Shown: positions 1 to 10,874 of the stretch, in pieces
How positions within the stretch are numbered: the first letter of the stretch is position 1
How the letters are laid out: each line of letters opens with the position of its first letter
Assembly (NCBI GenBank): GCA_036250195.1
Contig: JAVHZZ010000005.1
Location: 123,906,765-123,970,764 of the forward strand
Source: Mixophyes australis
Taxonomy: Eukaryota > Chordata > Amphibia > Anura > Limnodynastidae
Length of the DNA stretch: 64,000 bases
Direction: 5' to 3'
Position numbers and translations under genes: made by a program
The notes under the pieces: model-generated
What the model saw: the letters and a program-made list of their open reading frames with translations, nothing else
Told to the model about the DNA's origin: nothing
Database searches by the model: none

Positions 1-1
1 A

Positions 2-955
2 GCTCGAGATCTGGCCATTCTCTTCATACAACATGTTTTCCGGCTCCATGGACTTCCTTCCGATATTGTTTCTGATCGTGGTTCGCAATTCATAGCACAA
101 TTCTGGAAATCCTTCTGCACCCTCCTCGGAATCCGGATCAGTCTGTCATCTGCATACCACCCTCAGTCTAACGGGCAAACTGAAAGGGTTAACCAAGCAC
201 TTGAACAGTTCCTCCGATGTTACTCCTCAGAATTCCATGACAACTGGTCATCTTTGCTGCCTTGGGCAGAGTTTGCCTACAATAACTCATCTCACTCATC
301 TACTCAAACTTCTCCGTTCTACTGTAACTTCGGTTTCCATCCCAGGTCTAATTCTCTGTACTCTCTCAAATCTGCTGGTATTCCGGAGATTCATTCCACA
401 GCTGCTGATCTGAAAGTAATTTGGGGGAAGGTTCAGTCCTCCTTGAAAAAATCCTCATTATCAGCCAAAAATTTTTCGGATCGCCACCGTACCACCTGCC
501 CATTCAAAGTGGGCCAGAAAGTATGGCTATCAACTAGAAATCTTAGGCTCAGACAGCCTTGTAAAAAACTAGGGCCTAAATTTATTGGGCCGTTCATGAT
601 TACCAAACAGATCAATCCGGTAGCTTTTTGATTGAAGATTTCTAGTTCACTAAAAATTCCGAACACATTTCATTGCTCATTGTTGAAGCCGGTATTGTAT
701 CCTAGTCAATCCTCAACTGTGCCTGGGGGAAGTTCGAGTAAGCCACTAAGATATGTGGTTCAAAGGATTTTAGATTCCAAAAAAGTGAAGGACAGGTGCA
801 CTTCCTGGTGCAGTGGAGGAACCGCGGAGTAGAAGAGCGATCTTGGGTTCCGCGAAGACAACTCCATGCTCCTAAACAATTGAAGGAATTCTTCAGGAGG
901 TTCCCAAGAAAACCTGGAGGTCGGGGTCCCTCGACCCCTCCTCAAGGGGGGGGTA
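2..955 (+). pseudogene. Gypsy-A pol 3' fragment (integrase core to chromodomain)
   Basis: This is the C-terminal part of a Ty3/Gypsy chromovirus polyprotein that enters from beyond the window edge. The frame from base 2 reads the integrase core, with SDRGSQF and, 36 residues on, the catalytic Glu in GQTERVNQ. It continues through a GPF module (KFIGPF) and a chromodomain (YVVQRILDSKK, then FLVQWRNRG, then RSWVPRRQLHAP). It is broken by a TGA at 629-631, where the related Gypsy-D pol has Arg, consistent with CpG decay. A frameshift near 793 lies inside the chromodomain. The same residues follow in order in the intact Gypsy-D pol at 36531-39803, so the family assignment is firm. The fragment cannot make a working integrase. 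Protease, RT and RNase H, if they were present, lie upstream of the window. Confidence 0.93.
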
Positions 956-956
956 C

Positions 957-1629
957 TGTTACGAGCCGCGGCGGTGCCCAGCCGCCGCGACTCACTCACC
1001 TGCGTCCCGGCCGTCGCTATGGCGACCGGGACGTCACTTCCTCTCATGTCCCGGCTGTTGCCGGGGCAACGACTAGACGCTCCAGCGCTGCGTCCCGGCA
1101 TTGAGAAGCCGGGCGCATGCGCTCTACAGAATTACTAGCCTGCAGATTAATGAAGTTAGGGGGCTGGTTTCTATCTGAGCCAGGCCCTGATTGGCTGTCT
1201 CAAGTATTTAAGGCAATGAGGTCTGCCACCTCATTGCCGGTTATAGCTTCTGTGTTCCAGTCTGCTGACCTGCTAGTTCCTGTCCTGTATCCTGATATCT
1301 CTATTTGACTCCCCGTGTATGACCCTTGGCTTTGATTTGGACCTTGCTCGTGTTTCCTGTGACCCTGATCTTTGGCCTGTTTACCCGTTATGATATTTGC
1401 CTGTGACCCCTGACCTCAGCTTGTTCATCGATACCGTTGTCTGCTGCCGGCCCTTGACCTCTGCGTGGACCTGACTCCTCTGGCCTGGGTTCTCCCCAGC
1501 TGGTACGCACTTCGCGACCCTCTGTCAGTCTGCGGCCCAGTCTGTCCCCACCATCAGGGGCTCCAGTGAACACCTGACTGGCGGAGTAGATTCCGGGTTG
1601 TGTTGTGCCGGCTGGAGGGGTTCCTAACA
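957..1629 (+). mobile_element. Gypsy-A 3' LTR
   Basis: This is a 673-bp LTR starting TGTTACGAGCC and ending CCTAACA. It lies directly after a purine tract (AAGGGGGGGGTAC, about 944-956) that would prime plus-strand synthesis. It opens with a GC-rich inverted repeat (gccgcggcgg / ccgccgcg). It then carries an exact X-box-type palindrome gttgccggggcaac (1057-1070) and an ETS/CRE-like word gggacgtcacttcc (1028-1041). A TATA box lies at 1205-1211. It is clearly related to the LTRs of Gypsy-C and Gypsy-D. The 5' LTR is outside the window. Its right edge abuts the LTR of Gypsy-B at 1629/1630, and no clean 5-bp duplication is visible there. Confidence 0.88.
1205..1246 (+). promoter_or_regulatory. 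LTR promoter: TATA box, dyad and predicted RNA start (Gypsy-A)
   Basis: TATTTAA at 1205-1211 is followed by the dyad ggcaatgagg / cctcattgcc. The word gccggttatag at 1236-1246 begins 31 bp from the start of the TATA box, where Pol II transcription would be expected to start. The same layout occurs in Gypsy-C and Gypsy-D. There, the complement of that word lies immediately after the 5' LTR. The start site is inferred from spacing only. Confidence 0.6.
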
Positions 1630-2348
1630 GTTGCCTAGAAGTAGCAGAGACGTGAGTAGTATCTGAATCATGCGTGGAACTACAGGTAGCAGAATTCGTT
1701 GTAACTGCAATGGTAAGTTCGCTGTAGTATGGAGCAACTGAACAGAGACAAGCAACTTGCCCAAGTACTAGCCACCGGCACAACAAGTAGTTCACAATAA
1801 CAGTCCAGTAACCAGGTAACAGCAGAGTAAGGATAACCTGTGTCAGACATGGAACAACAGTTGACAGGTAACTTGATAGTAGCTCTAACAGCGAGATGCA
1901 GCGATCTTAGCCAGCCAGCAGTAAAGTTGAACCAATAGATAAGGCAAAGGTTTAGCAACAACTCACGATACTCGTTCAGCAAGCAGATGAATAGCGGAGA
2001 GGAGTTCCAGCTTGCAGGTGAATAGCGGTGAGGAGATTGCAGCTTGCAGGTGAACAGCAGTGAGAAGTTTGCAGCTTGTAGTTGAACAGCAGTGAGAAGT
2101 TTGCAGCTTGTAGCTGAACAGCAGTGAGGAGTTTGCAATCAGAGTAACACGAACAACAGGCAATGAGCCCATAACCTTGGGAGGTTAATATAGTGCTCCA
2201 GGACCAATGAGGTTCAGGAGGAGGTCCAGATCACAGTAGCCAGGAACACTTGTGAAAGTAATGCCTCTGAGGCAGAAGCAAGCAGAATCATAGTTCTTAA
2301 AGGGAAAGTCAGAGCGCCGGCACCTAACTATGGGACCGGCGTGTAACA
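1630..2348 (-). mobile_element. Gypsy-B 3' LTR
   Basis: On the minus strand this LTR begins TGTTACACGCCGG at 2348, next to a purine tract, and ends at 1630 against Gypsy-A. It holds about four to five units of the 32-bp repeat containing gcttgcaggtgaacagcagt (about 1985-2130). The partner LTR holds about fifteen. A TATA-like tatattaa occurs near 2190 on the minus strand. Unlike the other Gypsy LTRs here, I could not find a start-site word complementary to the region just after the 5' LTR. Confidence 0.85.
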
Positions 2349-2359
2349 GTACCCTCCCT

Positions 2360-5300
2360 TTTAAAAGTGGCCACTGGACACTTAGCGATGACTTTCCATG
2401 GAAACTTAATATGAAACTTCCGTAATAGTGCAGGAGCATTGATGTCAGAAGCATTTACCCAAGAACGCTCTTCCAATCCACTAAATATTTAATTACTCCT
2501 CAAACCACCTTTGAATCCAGAATTTGAGTGATCTCAAAGTCCTCCTGTTGAGAGAATTCTGGTACTGTTGAAGAAGATGTTGCAGATGAGAAACGATTAA
2601 CAATTACTGGTTTCAACAGAGAAATGTGGAAGGAGTTTGAAATATGAAGTGAAGCTGGTAACTTTAATTTGAAGAACACTGGATTGATGACTTTCAAAAT
2701 TTTATACGGTCCAATGAATCGAGGGGCGAACTTCATTGAAGGAACTTTAAGACAAATGTTCCGGGTAGATAACCAGACTTTATCACCCACTTTAAGAGCC
2801 GGTACGGCCCTGCGTTTCTTGTCTGCCGCCGTCTTATAGCGGGCAGAAGTTTTCTTGAGTTGGGATATAACTTGGCCCCAGGTAGAAGAAAAGTTCCGCA
2901 GGAGTTCTGTGGCAGCAGGAACATTGAAAACTTGGGCAAATTAGGGTGTAACCCATATACAATAAAAAATGGAGTAGAGGAAGTAGATTTATGAAACAAG
3001 TTATTATGAGCAAACTCTGCCTATGGTAGGAGATCCATCCAGTTATCTTGTGAAGCAGAAGAGAACATACGAATAAAGGTTTCAAGGTCTTGATTTACTC
3101 TCTCTGTCTGCCCATTAGATTGTGGATGATATCCGGATGAGAAGTTGAGCTGGACTCCTAGTGTCTTACACAAAGCTCGCCAGAATTTTGAGGTAAATTG
3201 CACTCCTCTGTCAGTAACAATCTCTTGAGGGCACCCATGCAGTTGAAAAATTTCTTGGATGAAGTGTTGCGCCAGGATTGAGGAAAAAGGCAAGCCCACA
3301 AGTGGTACAAAATGAGTCATCTTTGAAAAGCGCTCCACCACGACCCAGACTGTATTATGACCTCTACTGGTAGGAAGATCAGTTATGAAATCCATGCTGA
3401 TGTGAGTCTATGGTTTGGAAGGTATCGAAAGGGGTAACAGAGGTCACATAGGAGCCAGGTGAGAAGATTTGTGCTGTGCACAAACATCACAGGAAGCAAC
3501 AAAGTCCTAACATTACCACGAATGGATGCCCACCAATAGGAGCGGAAAATTAACTCGTAGTTTTCTGAAACCCTGCATGGGCAGAAAATTTAGAAGCATG
3601 GTACCAACGTAATAATTTCTTCCGGAGTGTTTTTGGAACGAAAGATTTACCAGGAGGAGGAGATTGAGACACAGTAGTAGCTAGCAAGCACTTAGGATCC
3701 AAGATGGGGCGATTAGTAGATGGATCTGAATCTGCTGAAGTATCAAAGGCTCGAGACAAAGCATCAGCCCTTTTATTCAAATGTCCAGGTTTAAAAGTGA
3801 CATGGAGATTAAAACGAGAGAAAAAGAGAGACCATCAAGCTTGCCGAGGATTGAGACATTGTGCCGTTTGTAGATACAGCAAATTTTTATGGTCAGTGAA
3901 AATCGTTACTACATGTTGAGCCCCTTCCAAGAGGTATCGCCACTCAGATAATGCCAACTTCATAGCTAGTAATTTTTTGTCACCGATGGTGTAATTTTGT
4001 TCTGCTGGTAAAAACTTTAGAGAGAAAAAAGCACACGGCAACAGGCGGTTGGTAGATGACCGTTGGGAGAGGACTGCTCCAACACCAACTGCTGATGCAT
4101 CCACTTCTAAGAAAAATGGTTGTGAAGGATTTGGTGTTGGAGAATGGGCGCTGAAGAAAAAGCCTTTTTGAGATAACAGAAAGCATCTAAGGCCTCCACT
4201 GGCCACTTCTTTGGGTTAGCCCCTTTTTTGGTGAGGGCTGTAATGGGAGCCACTATGCTGGAGTAATTTAAGATGAACTGTCGGTAGTAATTTGCAAAGC
4301 CTAGAAAGCGTTGAATGGCTTTGAGTGTAGCTGGCAGCGGCCAGTCTAGAATGGACTGAACCTTTTCTGGATCCATCTGTAGACCCGATCCGGAAATGAT
4401 GAAACCTAGAAAAGGCATAGAAGCTGCTTCAAACGAACATTTCTCCAACTTGCAGTACAGATGATTCCTGCGAAGCCTAGTTAGTACTTCGGCCACATGC
4501 TCCCTATGAGTATCCAAAATCTTAGAAAAAATGAGAATATCGTCTAGATACACAACAACGTGAGAGTAGAGAAGTTCCCGAAATATTTCATTAATAAAAC
4601 TTTGAAAAAACGGCTGGGGCATTACAAAGTCCAAATGGCATTACCAAATATTCGTAGTGGCCATCGCGGGTATTGAAAGCGGTTTTACACTTATCTCTGG
4701 ACCGAACACGAATTAGATTATAGGCGCCTCTGAGATCCAGCTTCGTGAAGATCTTAGCTCCTTTAATTCGGTCGAATAGCTTGGTAATCAGAGGAATAGG
4801 ATAGCGATTCTTGATGGTCATCAGATTAAGGCCGCGATAGTCAATGCAGGAACGAAGCGAGCCGTCTTTCTTTTTTACAACAAAGAAGCCAGCCCCAGCC
4901 TGTGAGACAGATTGTCTGATAAAGTCTCTTTGGAGGTTCTCTTTGACATAAATGGACATAGCTTCAGTTTCGAGTTGAGAGAGAGGATAAACTCGACCTC
5001 TAGGTGGAACTTTGTCAGGAATTAATTCTATGGGGCAATCCCATGGACGATGAGGTGGCAGAGTCTCTGCACGAACTTTATCAAAGACGTCAGCAAATGA
5101 TTGATATTAAGGAGGTAACATAGAAGGATCTGACGGTGAAATGACCTCGGAGGAACGGAGTGGTCTTACTTTGGGTAAACAATCTGAATGGCACCGAGAA
5201 CTCCAGGATAGGATCTCAGACATATTCCAGTCTAGTTGTGGCAGGTGGAGTTGGTGCCATGGAAGGCCCAGGATGACTGGGGATGAGGTACAAGGCAATA

Positions 5301-5640
5301 TTAGGAAGGAGATACTCTGAGAATGTAACGCTCCTACACCGAGCAGAAGAGGCTTGGTCCGGGTACGAATTACCCCTTTTGAAAGCTGAGATCCGTCAAT
5401 AGCTGTAATGACGACAGGAGTTTCTAAAGGAACAAAGGGAATGGACCATTGAGTAACTAGACCTTGCGAAATAAAGTTCCCAGCAGTACCTGAATCGATT
5501 AAAGCTTGGGTAGAGTGTCTTTTAGAGTCACATAATAGAGAAACAGGAATGGTACAAGCAGCAGAAGAGGAGGTTTCCTCAAGCCCCAATCTGACCTCCC
5601 CAGAACAGATCAGGGTTTGCGTTTCCCGGCCACTTGTGAC
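2360..5640 (-). pseudogene. Gypsy-B pol (protease, RT, RNase H, integrase, chromodomain), multiply broken
   Basis: Read on the minus strand, the domains come in Gypsy order. Protease comes first (IDSGTAGNF, within 5107-5589). RT follows ([15 protein letters not shown] at about 4870, [10 protein letters not shown] at about 4540). RNase H has [16 protein letters not shown] and [10 protein letters not shown] (3835-4206). Integrase has MDFITDLP, TDRGVQF and GQTERVNQ (3021-3395). A GPY module (FIGPYKILK) comes next, and a chromodomain remnant (EITQILDSK, then RSWVNASD) near 2400-2520. Stops and frameshifts separate the pieces at about 5100, 4600, 4200, 3835, 3550, 3000 and 2500. The zinc-binding N-terminus of integrase is largely lost between 3395 and 3550. 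Confidence 0.9.
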
Positions 5641-5646
5641 AAGAAT

Positions 5647-6651
5647 TTAAGGAGTGACCGAGTCACCACAATAGATACATAACTTGTCTCGACATCTGCA
5701 GTCACATTCTCCAAGGGTCAGGCGGGATCTTCCAATTTGCATGGGCTCATCAATTACAGAAGAATGTGAGACAGGATGTGGCACGGGCCCATGGATTAGG
5801 CGACGAGCTACCTCCTTCTCCACCGCTCTCTCTCTGAAGCGTAGATCCACTTTATTACATAACAACATTATTGCATCCAAGGTAGTAGGAAGTTCATGAG
5901 CGGATAATGCGTCTTTTATGCGGTCAGATAACCCCTGCCAGAAAGCAGCCACCAATGCTTCATCGTTCCAAGACAATTCAGAAGATAGAGTGCGGAATTC
6001 AATGACATATTGTGCCACTGAATGATTTCCTTGGCGTAAACGGAGTATAGCCATGGAGGCAGAGGAGAGTCATCCGGGTTCATCGAAAATCTGACGGAAC
6101 GTTAACAAAAAGGATGCATAATTAGAAAGAAGCAGATCATCCCTCTCCCACAGTGGGGAAGCCCAGGCTAAGGCTTGGCCATTCAGTAGCGAGACCATAT
6201 AGGCCACTTTAGCTCTATCAGTGGGAAAATTTTGCGGTTGAAGCTCAAACTGAATTGAACACTGATTGATAAAGCCACGACACAATTTAGGGTCCCCATC
6301 AAACTTGGCCGGAATAGGTAACCTGAGCGTAGAGAAAGTCACAAGGGAGGCCTGATGTCCCAAAAGTTGCTCAGGAGGAGAAACAGGCACTGCTGGTTGA
6401 TTTGTTTGAAGCGTGTCCAGATGCCCAGCAAGTGATTGTAGACAATGTAGCAACTGACGCTGTGTGTTGTCCTGCTGTTCAACTCGAGCAACTAGATGCT
6501 GTAGCATATCCTTTGCAGAAGGCTCCACCGGGGGATCAGATATTGGGCCTGTTCTTACCGTCGCGGCTCTAAAGTTTTTTTGCAGATCCCCTGCCTCTAC
6601 TATCGAGGATGGTGGAGGCAGAATACAATGATATTCACAGGATAAGTTCAT
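5647..6651 (-). pseudogene. Gypsy-B gag (capsid and nucleocapsid), frameshifted
   Basis: This gag polyprotein would build the particle that packages element RNA. The minus-strand frame starts at ATG 6651. It has a polar, probably coiled-coil N-terminus, then a capsid region with [19 protein letters not shown] and [18 protein letters not shown] up to about 6070. It resumes in another frame at 6054 with RLRQGNHSVAQYVIEF and [20 protein letters not shown], and ends in a damaged zinc knuckle (CIYCGDSVTP, then a stop at 5647). The break at about 6065 and a 1-bp loss within the knuckle make it a pseudogene. A GGGAAAC heptamer is still present just downstream near 5606-5612, but frame damage around it prevents testing it as a recoding site in this copy. 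The order of motifs matches the intact Gypsy-E gag. Confidence 0.87.
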
Positions 6652-6728
6652 GGCTTACAAGCATCAAATGATAACACAGGAGAAAGTAGTAGTGCTGCAA
6701 CGTAGTATATTGAATATTGATACAACAG

Positions 6729-6730
<2 letters not shown>

Positions 6731-6788
<58 letters not shown>
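6731..6788. repeat. (AT)n microsatellite
   Basis: About 29 uninterrupted AT dinucleotides lie in the leader of Gypsy-B, between the 5' LTR and gag. Short reading frames across it encode only alternating Tyr-Ile and are meaningless. Confidence 0.97.
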
Positions 6789-6791
<3 letters not shown>

Positions 6792-6851
6792 CAGAGATGA
6801 ATACACGGCAATTCATAGTAATGCAGACACAATTCACATATGCTACTTCAT

Positions 6852-7137
6852 AGTCGGTAACCCTTGGCAACAGCATGAGATGAGATGATATACAGTTCAA
6901 CGCAGTGATGGTAAATAACAACACTAGGATCCAATAGTGAACCACACATCAGATGAATGTGAATCACTGGTACAGCATACAGTCCAAACAGAATAATATA
7001 TAGAACTTTAGCTGATCCGAGAGCAGAGATGATTCAACATAGCAGGTGGTACTGGAATCGCTGATTCTTATAAAGTAAAGCAGTAAGCGTTAAACATCAC
7101 CCAAGGACTTGGATGAACACTGACACATGCAGTAGAA
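6852..7137 (-). other. Gypsy-B leader region, no gene
   Basis: This untranslated stretch lies between the 5' LTR and gag of Gypsy-B. I see no primer-binding site of the tRNA type (a TGG start) next to the LTR end at 7138, and no self-priming complement. Confidence 0.5.
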
Positions 7138-7151
7138 TGTTGCCTAGAAGT

Positions 7152-8313
7152 AACATAGTTAGTAACATAGTTGATGAGGTTGAAAAAAAGACACCAGTCC
7201 ATCAAGTTCAACCTATTTTGGATCTCCTGCGATCCTGCAATTATATTTGAAATTAATCCAGAGTAAGCAACCGCCAATCTGTTTCAATTTTGAAAAATCC
7301 CCCCAGACTCAATATTGCAATCCAATTTTTACCCTATATCCACTACTATCCTTTATTTTAAATTAACGGTCGTATCCCTGGATACACCTTTCCGCTAAAA
7401 ATTCGTCTAACCCTTTCTTAAACATATCTATTGAATCTGCCATCACAACCTTCCCTGGCAATGAATTCCATATCTTGACTGCCCTTACTGTAAAGAACCC
7501 CTTCCTTTGCTGTTTGTGAAATTTCCTCTCCTCTAACCTTAGGGGATGACCACGTGTCTTGTGTATGGTCCTTGGGGTAAAAAGTTCCCATGAAAGCTCT
7601 CCGTATTGACCCCTAATGTATTTGTACATAATAATCATATCTCCCCTTAGACGCCTCTTTTCTAAAGTAAACATGCCTAAACTGGCTAACCTTTCCTCAT
7701 AACTTAATGACTCCATACCCTTTATCAATTTTGTCGCCCTTCTCTGAACCCTTTCTAGTTCCAAATTATCTTTTTTATAGAGTGGTGCCCAGGACTGTAC
7801 TGCATATTCAAGATGAGGTCTTACCAACGATTTATACAGTGCCAAAATTACACTGTCTTCCCTTGCATCTATGCCCGTTTTTATGCATGCCAATACTTTG
7901 TTTGCCCTTGCAGCTGCTGCTTGACATTGAGCACTATTGCTAAGTCTACTGTCTACGAGCACTCCCAAATCCTTTTCCATTAAATTAATTCCATTTAATT
8001 TATAGATTGCGTTCTTGTTTTTGATCCCTGAATGCATAACCTTACATTTATCTGTGTTAAACCTCATATTCCATTTGGCCGCCCAATCCTCCAGTTTATT
8101 TAAGTCCCTCTGTAGAGAAGCTACATCTTGCTCTGATTTTATTACCTTACAGAGTTTAGTGTCATCTGCAAAAATAGAAACTTTACTCTCTAAACCATCA
8201 CCAAGGTCATTAATAAATATATTAAAAAGGAGTGGTCCCAGCACGGAACCTTGAGGTACTCCACTTAAGACTTTTGACCAATTAGAAAATGTTCCATTTA
8301 TCACAACTCTCTG
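7152..8313 (-). mobile_element. 5'-truncated CR1-type LINE
   Basis: This LINE lies in the minus orientation inside the Gypsy-B LTR. It begins mid-RT at about 8310 and ends at about 7152 in a short tandem tail related to ctatgttacta. The tail type and the very similar LINE at 9633-17085 identify the 3' end. LTR sequence resumes on both sides around a shared gta. 5' truncation is the usual product of incomplete target-primed reverse transcription. Confidence 0.88.
7363..8310 (-). pseudogene. CR1 LINE ORF2 C-terminal part (RT palm to C-terminus)
   Basis: About 315 codons are open on the minus strand. They include the RT motifs [14 protein letters not shown] and IFADDTKLC, then KWNMRFNTDKCKVMHSG, the thumb region, and the conserved C-terminal stretch ([30 protein letters not shown]). 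The catalytic FADD is intact in this copy, unlike the copy at 15736-16870. The endonuclease and the front of RT are missing because of 5' truncation, so the fragment cannot move itself. It ends at a stop at 7363-7365. Confidence 0.92.
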
Positions 8314-8439
8314 TAGCAGAGACGTGAGTAGTATCTGAATCATGCGTGGAACTACAGGTAGCAGAATTCGTTGTAACTGCAATGGTAAGTTCGCTGTATT
8401 ATGGAGCAACTGAACAGAGACAAGCAACTTGAGCCCAAG

Positions 8440-8728
8440 CAGGGGCGGACCCAGACATTTGTCCTACCCCGGGCGATTTTAGGGCGGCGATTTAGGCCCC
8501 GCCCCCTTTCTGTGTTCTTAGGCTGCCGGCGGCTGCACAGTATGTGCAGGTCCGTTCAGCAGTGAAAGTGTGCTGTCCCGCCGCTCTGATTGTGTTTAAA
8601 ACACAATCAGAACAGTGGGACAGCACCCTTTCACTGCAGAACGGACCTGCACAGTGTGCAGCTGTCGGCAGCAAGCCCCTGGTAGGGATCGCCCCGATCG
8701 CCCCCCTCCCCCCCTGGATCCGCCACTG
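8440..8728. mobile_element. hAT-type MITE with perfect 8-bp target duplication
   Basis: This 289-bp non-autonomous element is flanked by agcccaag on both sides (8432-8439 and 8729-8736). The termini caggggcggacccag and ctggatccgccactg form imperfect inverted repeats. The interior holds a long inverted repeat centred near 8597 (ctgattgtgttt / aaacacaatcag). The 8-bp duplication is the hAT signature. The uninterrupted partner LTR at about 1775 shows the unoccupied site. Confidence 0.92.
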
Positions 8729-8944
8729 AGCCCAAGTACTAGCCACCGGCACAACAAGTAGTTCACAATAACAGTCCAGTAACCAGGTAACAGCAGAGTA
8801 AGGATAACCGGTGTCAGACATGGAACAACAGGTGACAGGTAACTTGATATTAGCTCTAACAGCGAGATGCAGCGATCTTAGCCAGCCAGCAGTAAAGTTG
8901 AACCAATAGATAAGGCACAGGTTTAGCAACAACTCACGATACTA

Positions 8945-9425
8945 GTTCAGCGTGCAGATGAATAGCGGAGAGGAGTTCCAGCTTGCAGGTGAACAGCGGT
9001 GAGGAGTTTGCAGCTTGTAGATGAACAGCGGTGAGGAGTTTGCAGCTTGCAGGTGAACAGCAGTGAGGAGTTTGCAGCTTGCAGGTGAACAGCAGTGAGG
9101 AGATTGCAGCTTGTAGCTGAACAGCAGTGAAGAGATTGCAGCTTGTAGCTGAACAGCAGTGAGGAGATTGCAGCTTGCAGGTGAACAGCAGTGAAGAGAT
9201 TGCAGCTTGTAGCTGAACAGCAGTGAGGAGATTGCAGCTTGCAGGTGAACAGCAGTGAGGAGTTTGCAGCTTGCAGGTGAACAGCAGTGAGGAGCTTGCA
9301 GGTGAACAGCAGTGAGAAGTTTGCAGCTTGTAGCTGAACAGCAGTGAGGAGATTGCAGCTTGCAGGTAAACAGCAGTGAGGAGTTTGCAGCTTGCAGGTG
9401 AACAGCAGTGAGGAGTTTGCAATCA
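8945..9425. repeat. 32-bp minisatellite within Gypsy-B LTR (about 15 units)
   Basis: About fifteen tandem units of 32 bp contain the core gcttgcaggtgaacagcagt, with a/t alternation before gcagctt and a few g/a variants. Long open frames on the minus strand here arise because 32 is not a multiple of three and no unit carries a stop. They are not genes. Confidence 0.93.
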
Positions 9426-9659
9426 GAGTAATACGAAGAACAGGCAATGAGCCCATAACTTTGGGAAGTTAATATAGTGCTCCAGGACCAATGAGGTTCA
9501 GGAGGAGGTCCAGATCACAGTAGCCAGGAACACCTGTGAAAGTAATGTCTCTGAGGCAGAAGCAAGCAGAATCATGGTTCTTAAATGGAAAGTCACAGCG
9601 CCGGCACCTAACTATGGGACCGGCGTATGACATAAGTGAGAGGTAAAAATTAGAAGAGG

Positions 9660-10026
9660 TTGTCAGAGGAAGAAGTCCAAAGGCGACTGAAGAATATTAA
9701 GATAAATAAAGCTCCAGGTCCAGATGGCATACACCCAAGGGTCCTTATGGAGCTAAACTCAGAAATAGCTAGACCGCTATTCTTAATTTTCAGAGATTCA
9801 ATCTCATCAGGCTCAGTACCAAGGGATTGGCGAATAGTAGATGTGGTGCCATTGTTTAAAAAAGGGACGAGATTACAACCAGGGAATTATAGACCTGTAA
9901 GCCTGACATCAATAGGGGGGAAACTACTGGAAGGTATTTTAAGGGATAGTATTCAGGATTACTTGGTGCACAATAAAATTATTAGTGGGAATCAACATGG
10001 ATTTGTGAGGGATAGGTCATGTCAAG
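9660..10026 (+). pseudogene. CR1 LINE RT, N-terminal part (fingers)
   Basis: The + frame encodes NKAPGPDGIHPRVLMEL, PLFKKGTRLQPGNYRPVSL and HGFVRDRSCQ, which are RT motifs 0-2 of CR1-group LINEs. It is interrupted by the Gypsy-C LTR at about 10028 and lacks everything upstream of RT. It forms one gene with 15736-16870. Confidence 0.9.
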
Positions 10027-10027
10027 C

Positions 10028-10874
10028 TGTTAGTAGTCTTGGCGGCCGCGGGCACCCCCGCGACTCTCATTGTCTCCCAGCTCCTGTCCTGGCCGTCGCT
10101 ATGGCGACCGGGACGCCACTTCCGGTCCCGACGTCCCGATTGCTTAGGCAACAACCGGGACGCCGGAGATTACATCATGCAGCGCCCGGCCAGATGTCAG
10201 ACAGCCGGGCGCATGCACACAGGGGGCACAGTACTCAGCCAATAGTGGCTGATTGAGGAGGCCCTGCTACACTTCTACTGGCTGTATGCCAGTAATTTAT
10301 CTTGCAGCCACCTGGCTGATTATTACTGCTGGATACCCTGTAGCCTCATTGGCCATTAGTAATTAGCATTAGGCTATTCCTGTGAGTGCTAGTAGGGCTC
10401 TGTTCTGATTGGCCCCTGGTACTATTTAAGGCAGTGAGGACTGAACCTCACTGCCGGTTATAGCGTCCTGTTCACAGTTCTGCTGCCTGCTTGTGCTGTC
10501 TCTGTTTGGTGTTTAACCTGTGACCGACCTCCCGTGTATGACCCTCGCTTGTTCCTGGACCTTGAACATACGCTTCTGACCCTGACTATTTGCCTGTATT
10601 CCGGATTCTGCTCCTTTGCCTGTGCCCCTGATCTTTCGCTTGTCCCTGGATTCCGAACCTGTGCTTGTGACCTCTGACCTTGGTTTACCCTTCCGGATCC
10701 CCACGCTGCTGTCCGCCAATAATTCCACTCCTGAGTTTTCCTTAGCCGGTATATGATTCTCGACCCTCCGTCAACCTGCGGCCAAGTCTGTCCCCAACAC
10801 TTGGGGCTCCAGCGAACACCAGGCTTTCGGAGTAGACTCCGAGTTTCACTGTGCTGGCTAGAGAGTTCCTAACA
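10028..10874 (+). mobile_element. Gypsy-C 5' LTR
   Basis: This 847-bp LTR starts TGTTAG and ends CCTAACA. It matches 14919-15735 closely from base 10058 onward. It contains a GC-rich inverted repeat at its start, gtcgctatggcgac (10095-10108), a degraded X-box-like palindrome at about 10139-10152, and a TATA box at 10423. Confidence 0.92.
10423..10463 (+). promoter_or_regulatory. LTR promoter: TATA, dyad and predicted RNA start (Gypsy-C)
   Basis: TATTTAA (10423-10429) is followed by ggcagtgagg / cctcactgcc and then gccggttatag (10453-10463), 30 bp from the TATA start. Relative to Gypsy-A and Gypsy-D both dyad arms have changed together (A to G in one, T to C in the other), so pairing is kept. 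The start site is inferred. Confidence 0.6.

Larger units (their letters stand above)
1630..9632 (-). mobile_element. Gypsy-B: decayed Ty3/Gypsy element with nested insertions
   Basis: On the minus strand the order is 5' LTR (7138-9632), leader, gag (5647-6651), pol (about 2360-5640), purine tract (AAAAGGGAGGGTAC), 3' LTR (1630-2348). The two LTRs share sequence over their whole length once the CR1 LINE (7152-8313), the hAT MITE (8440-8728) and a minisatellite length difference are set aside. Gag resembles that of Gypsy-E ([25 protein letters not shown]), so B and E are sister families distinct from A, C and D. Many frameshifts and stops make it a fossil. The flanks (taaca on the left, taagt on the right) do not form a convincing duplication. 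Confidence 0.9.
7138..9632 (-). mobile_element. Gypsy-B 5' LTR, split by two later insertions
   Basis: LTR sequence matching 1630-2348 occurs at 7138-7151, 8314-8439 and 8729-9632. The gaps are a CR1 LINE (7152-8313) and a hAT MITE (8440-8728 plus one copy of its duplication). The edge at 9632 reads TGTCATACGCCGG on the minus strand. The LTR differs from its partner mainly by a large expansion of the internal 32-bp repeat. Confidence 0.87.

Noticed and set aside
6635..6945. Frames with long Tyr-Ile runs
   Set aside because: They translate an (AT)n microsatellite.
7090..7137. Self-priming or tRNA-type primer-binding site for Gypsy-B
   Set aside because: The sequence after the 5' LTR does not start with TGG and is not complementary to the predicted RNA start. 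The LTR edge itself is uncertain.
8934..9456. Two overlapping minus-strand frames of 160-170 codons
   Set aside because: They are translations of the 32-bp LTR minisatellite in different phases.
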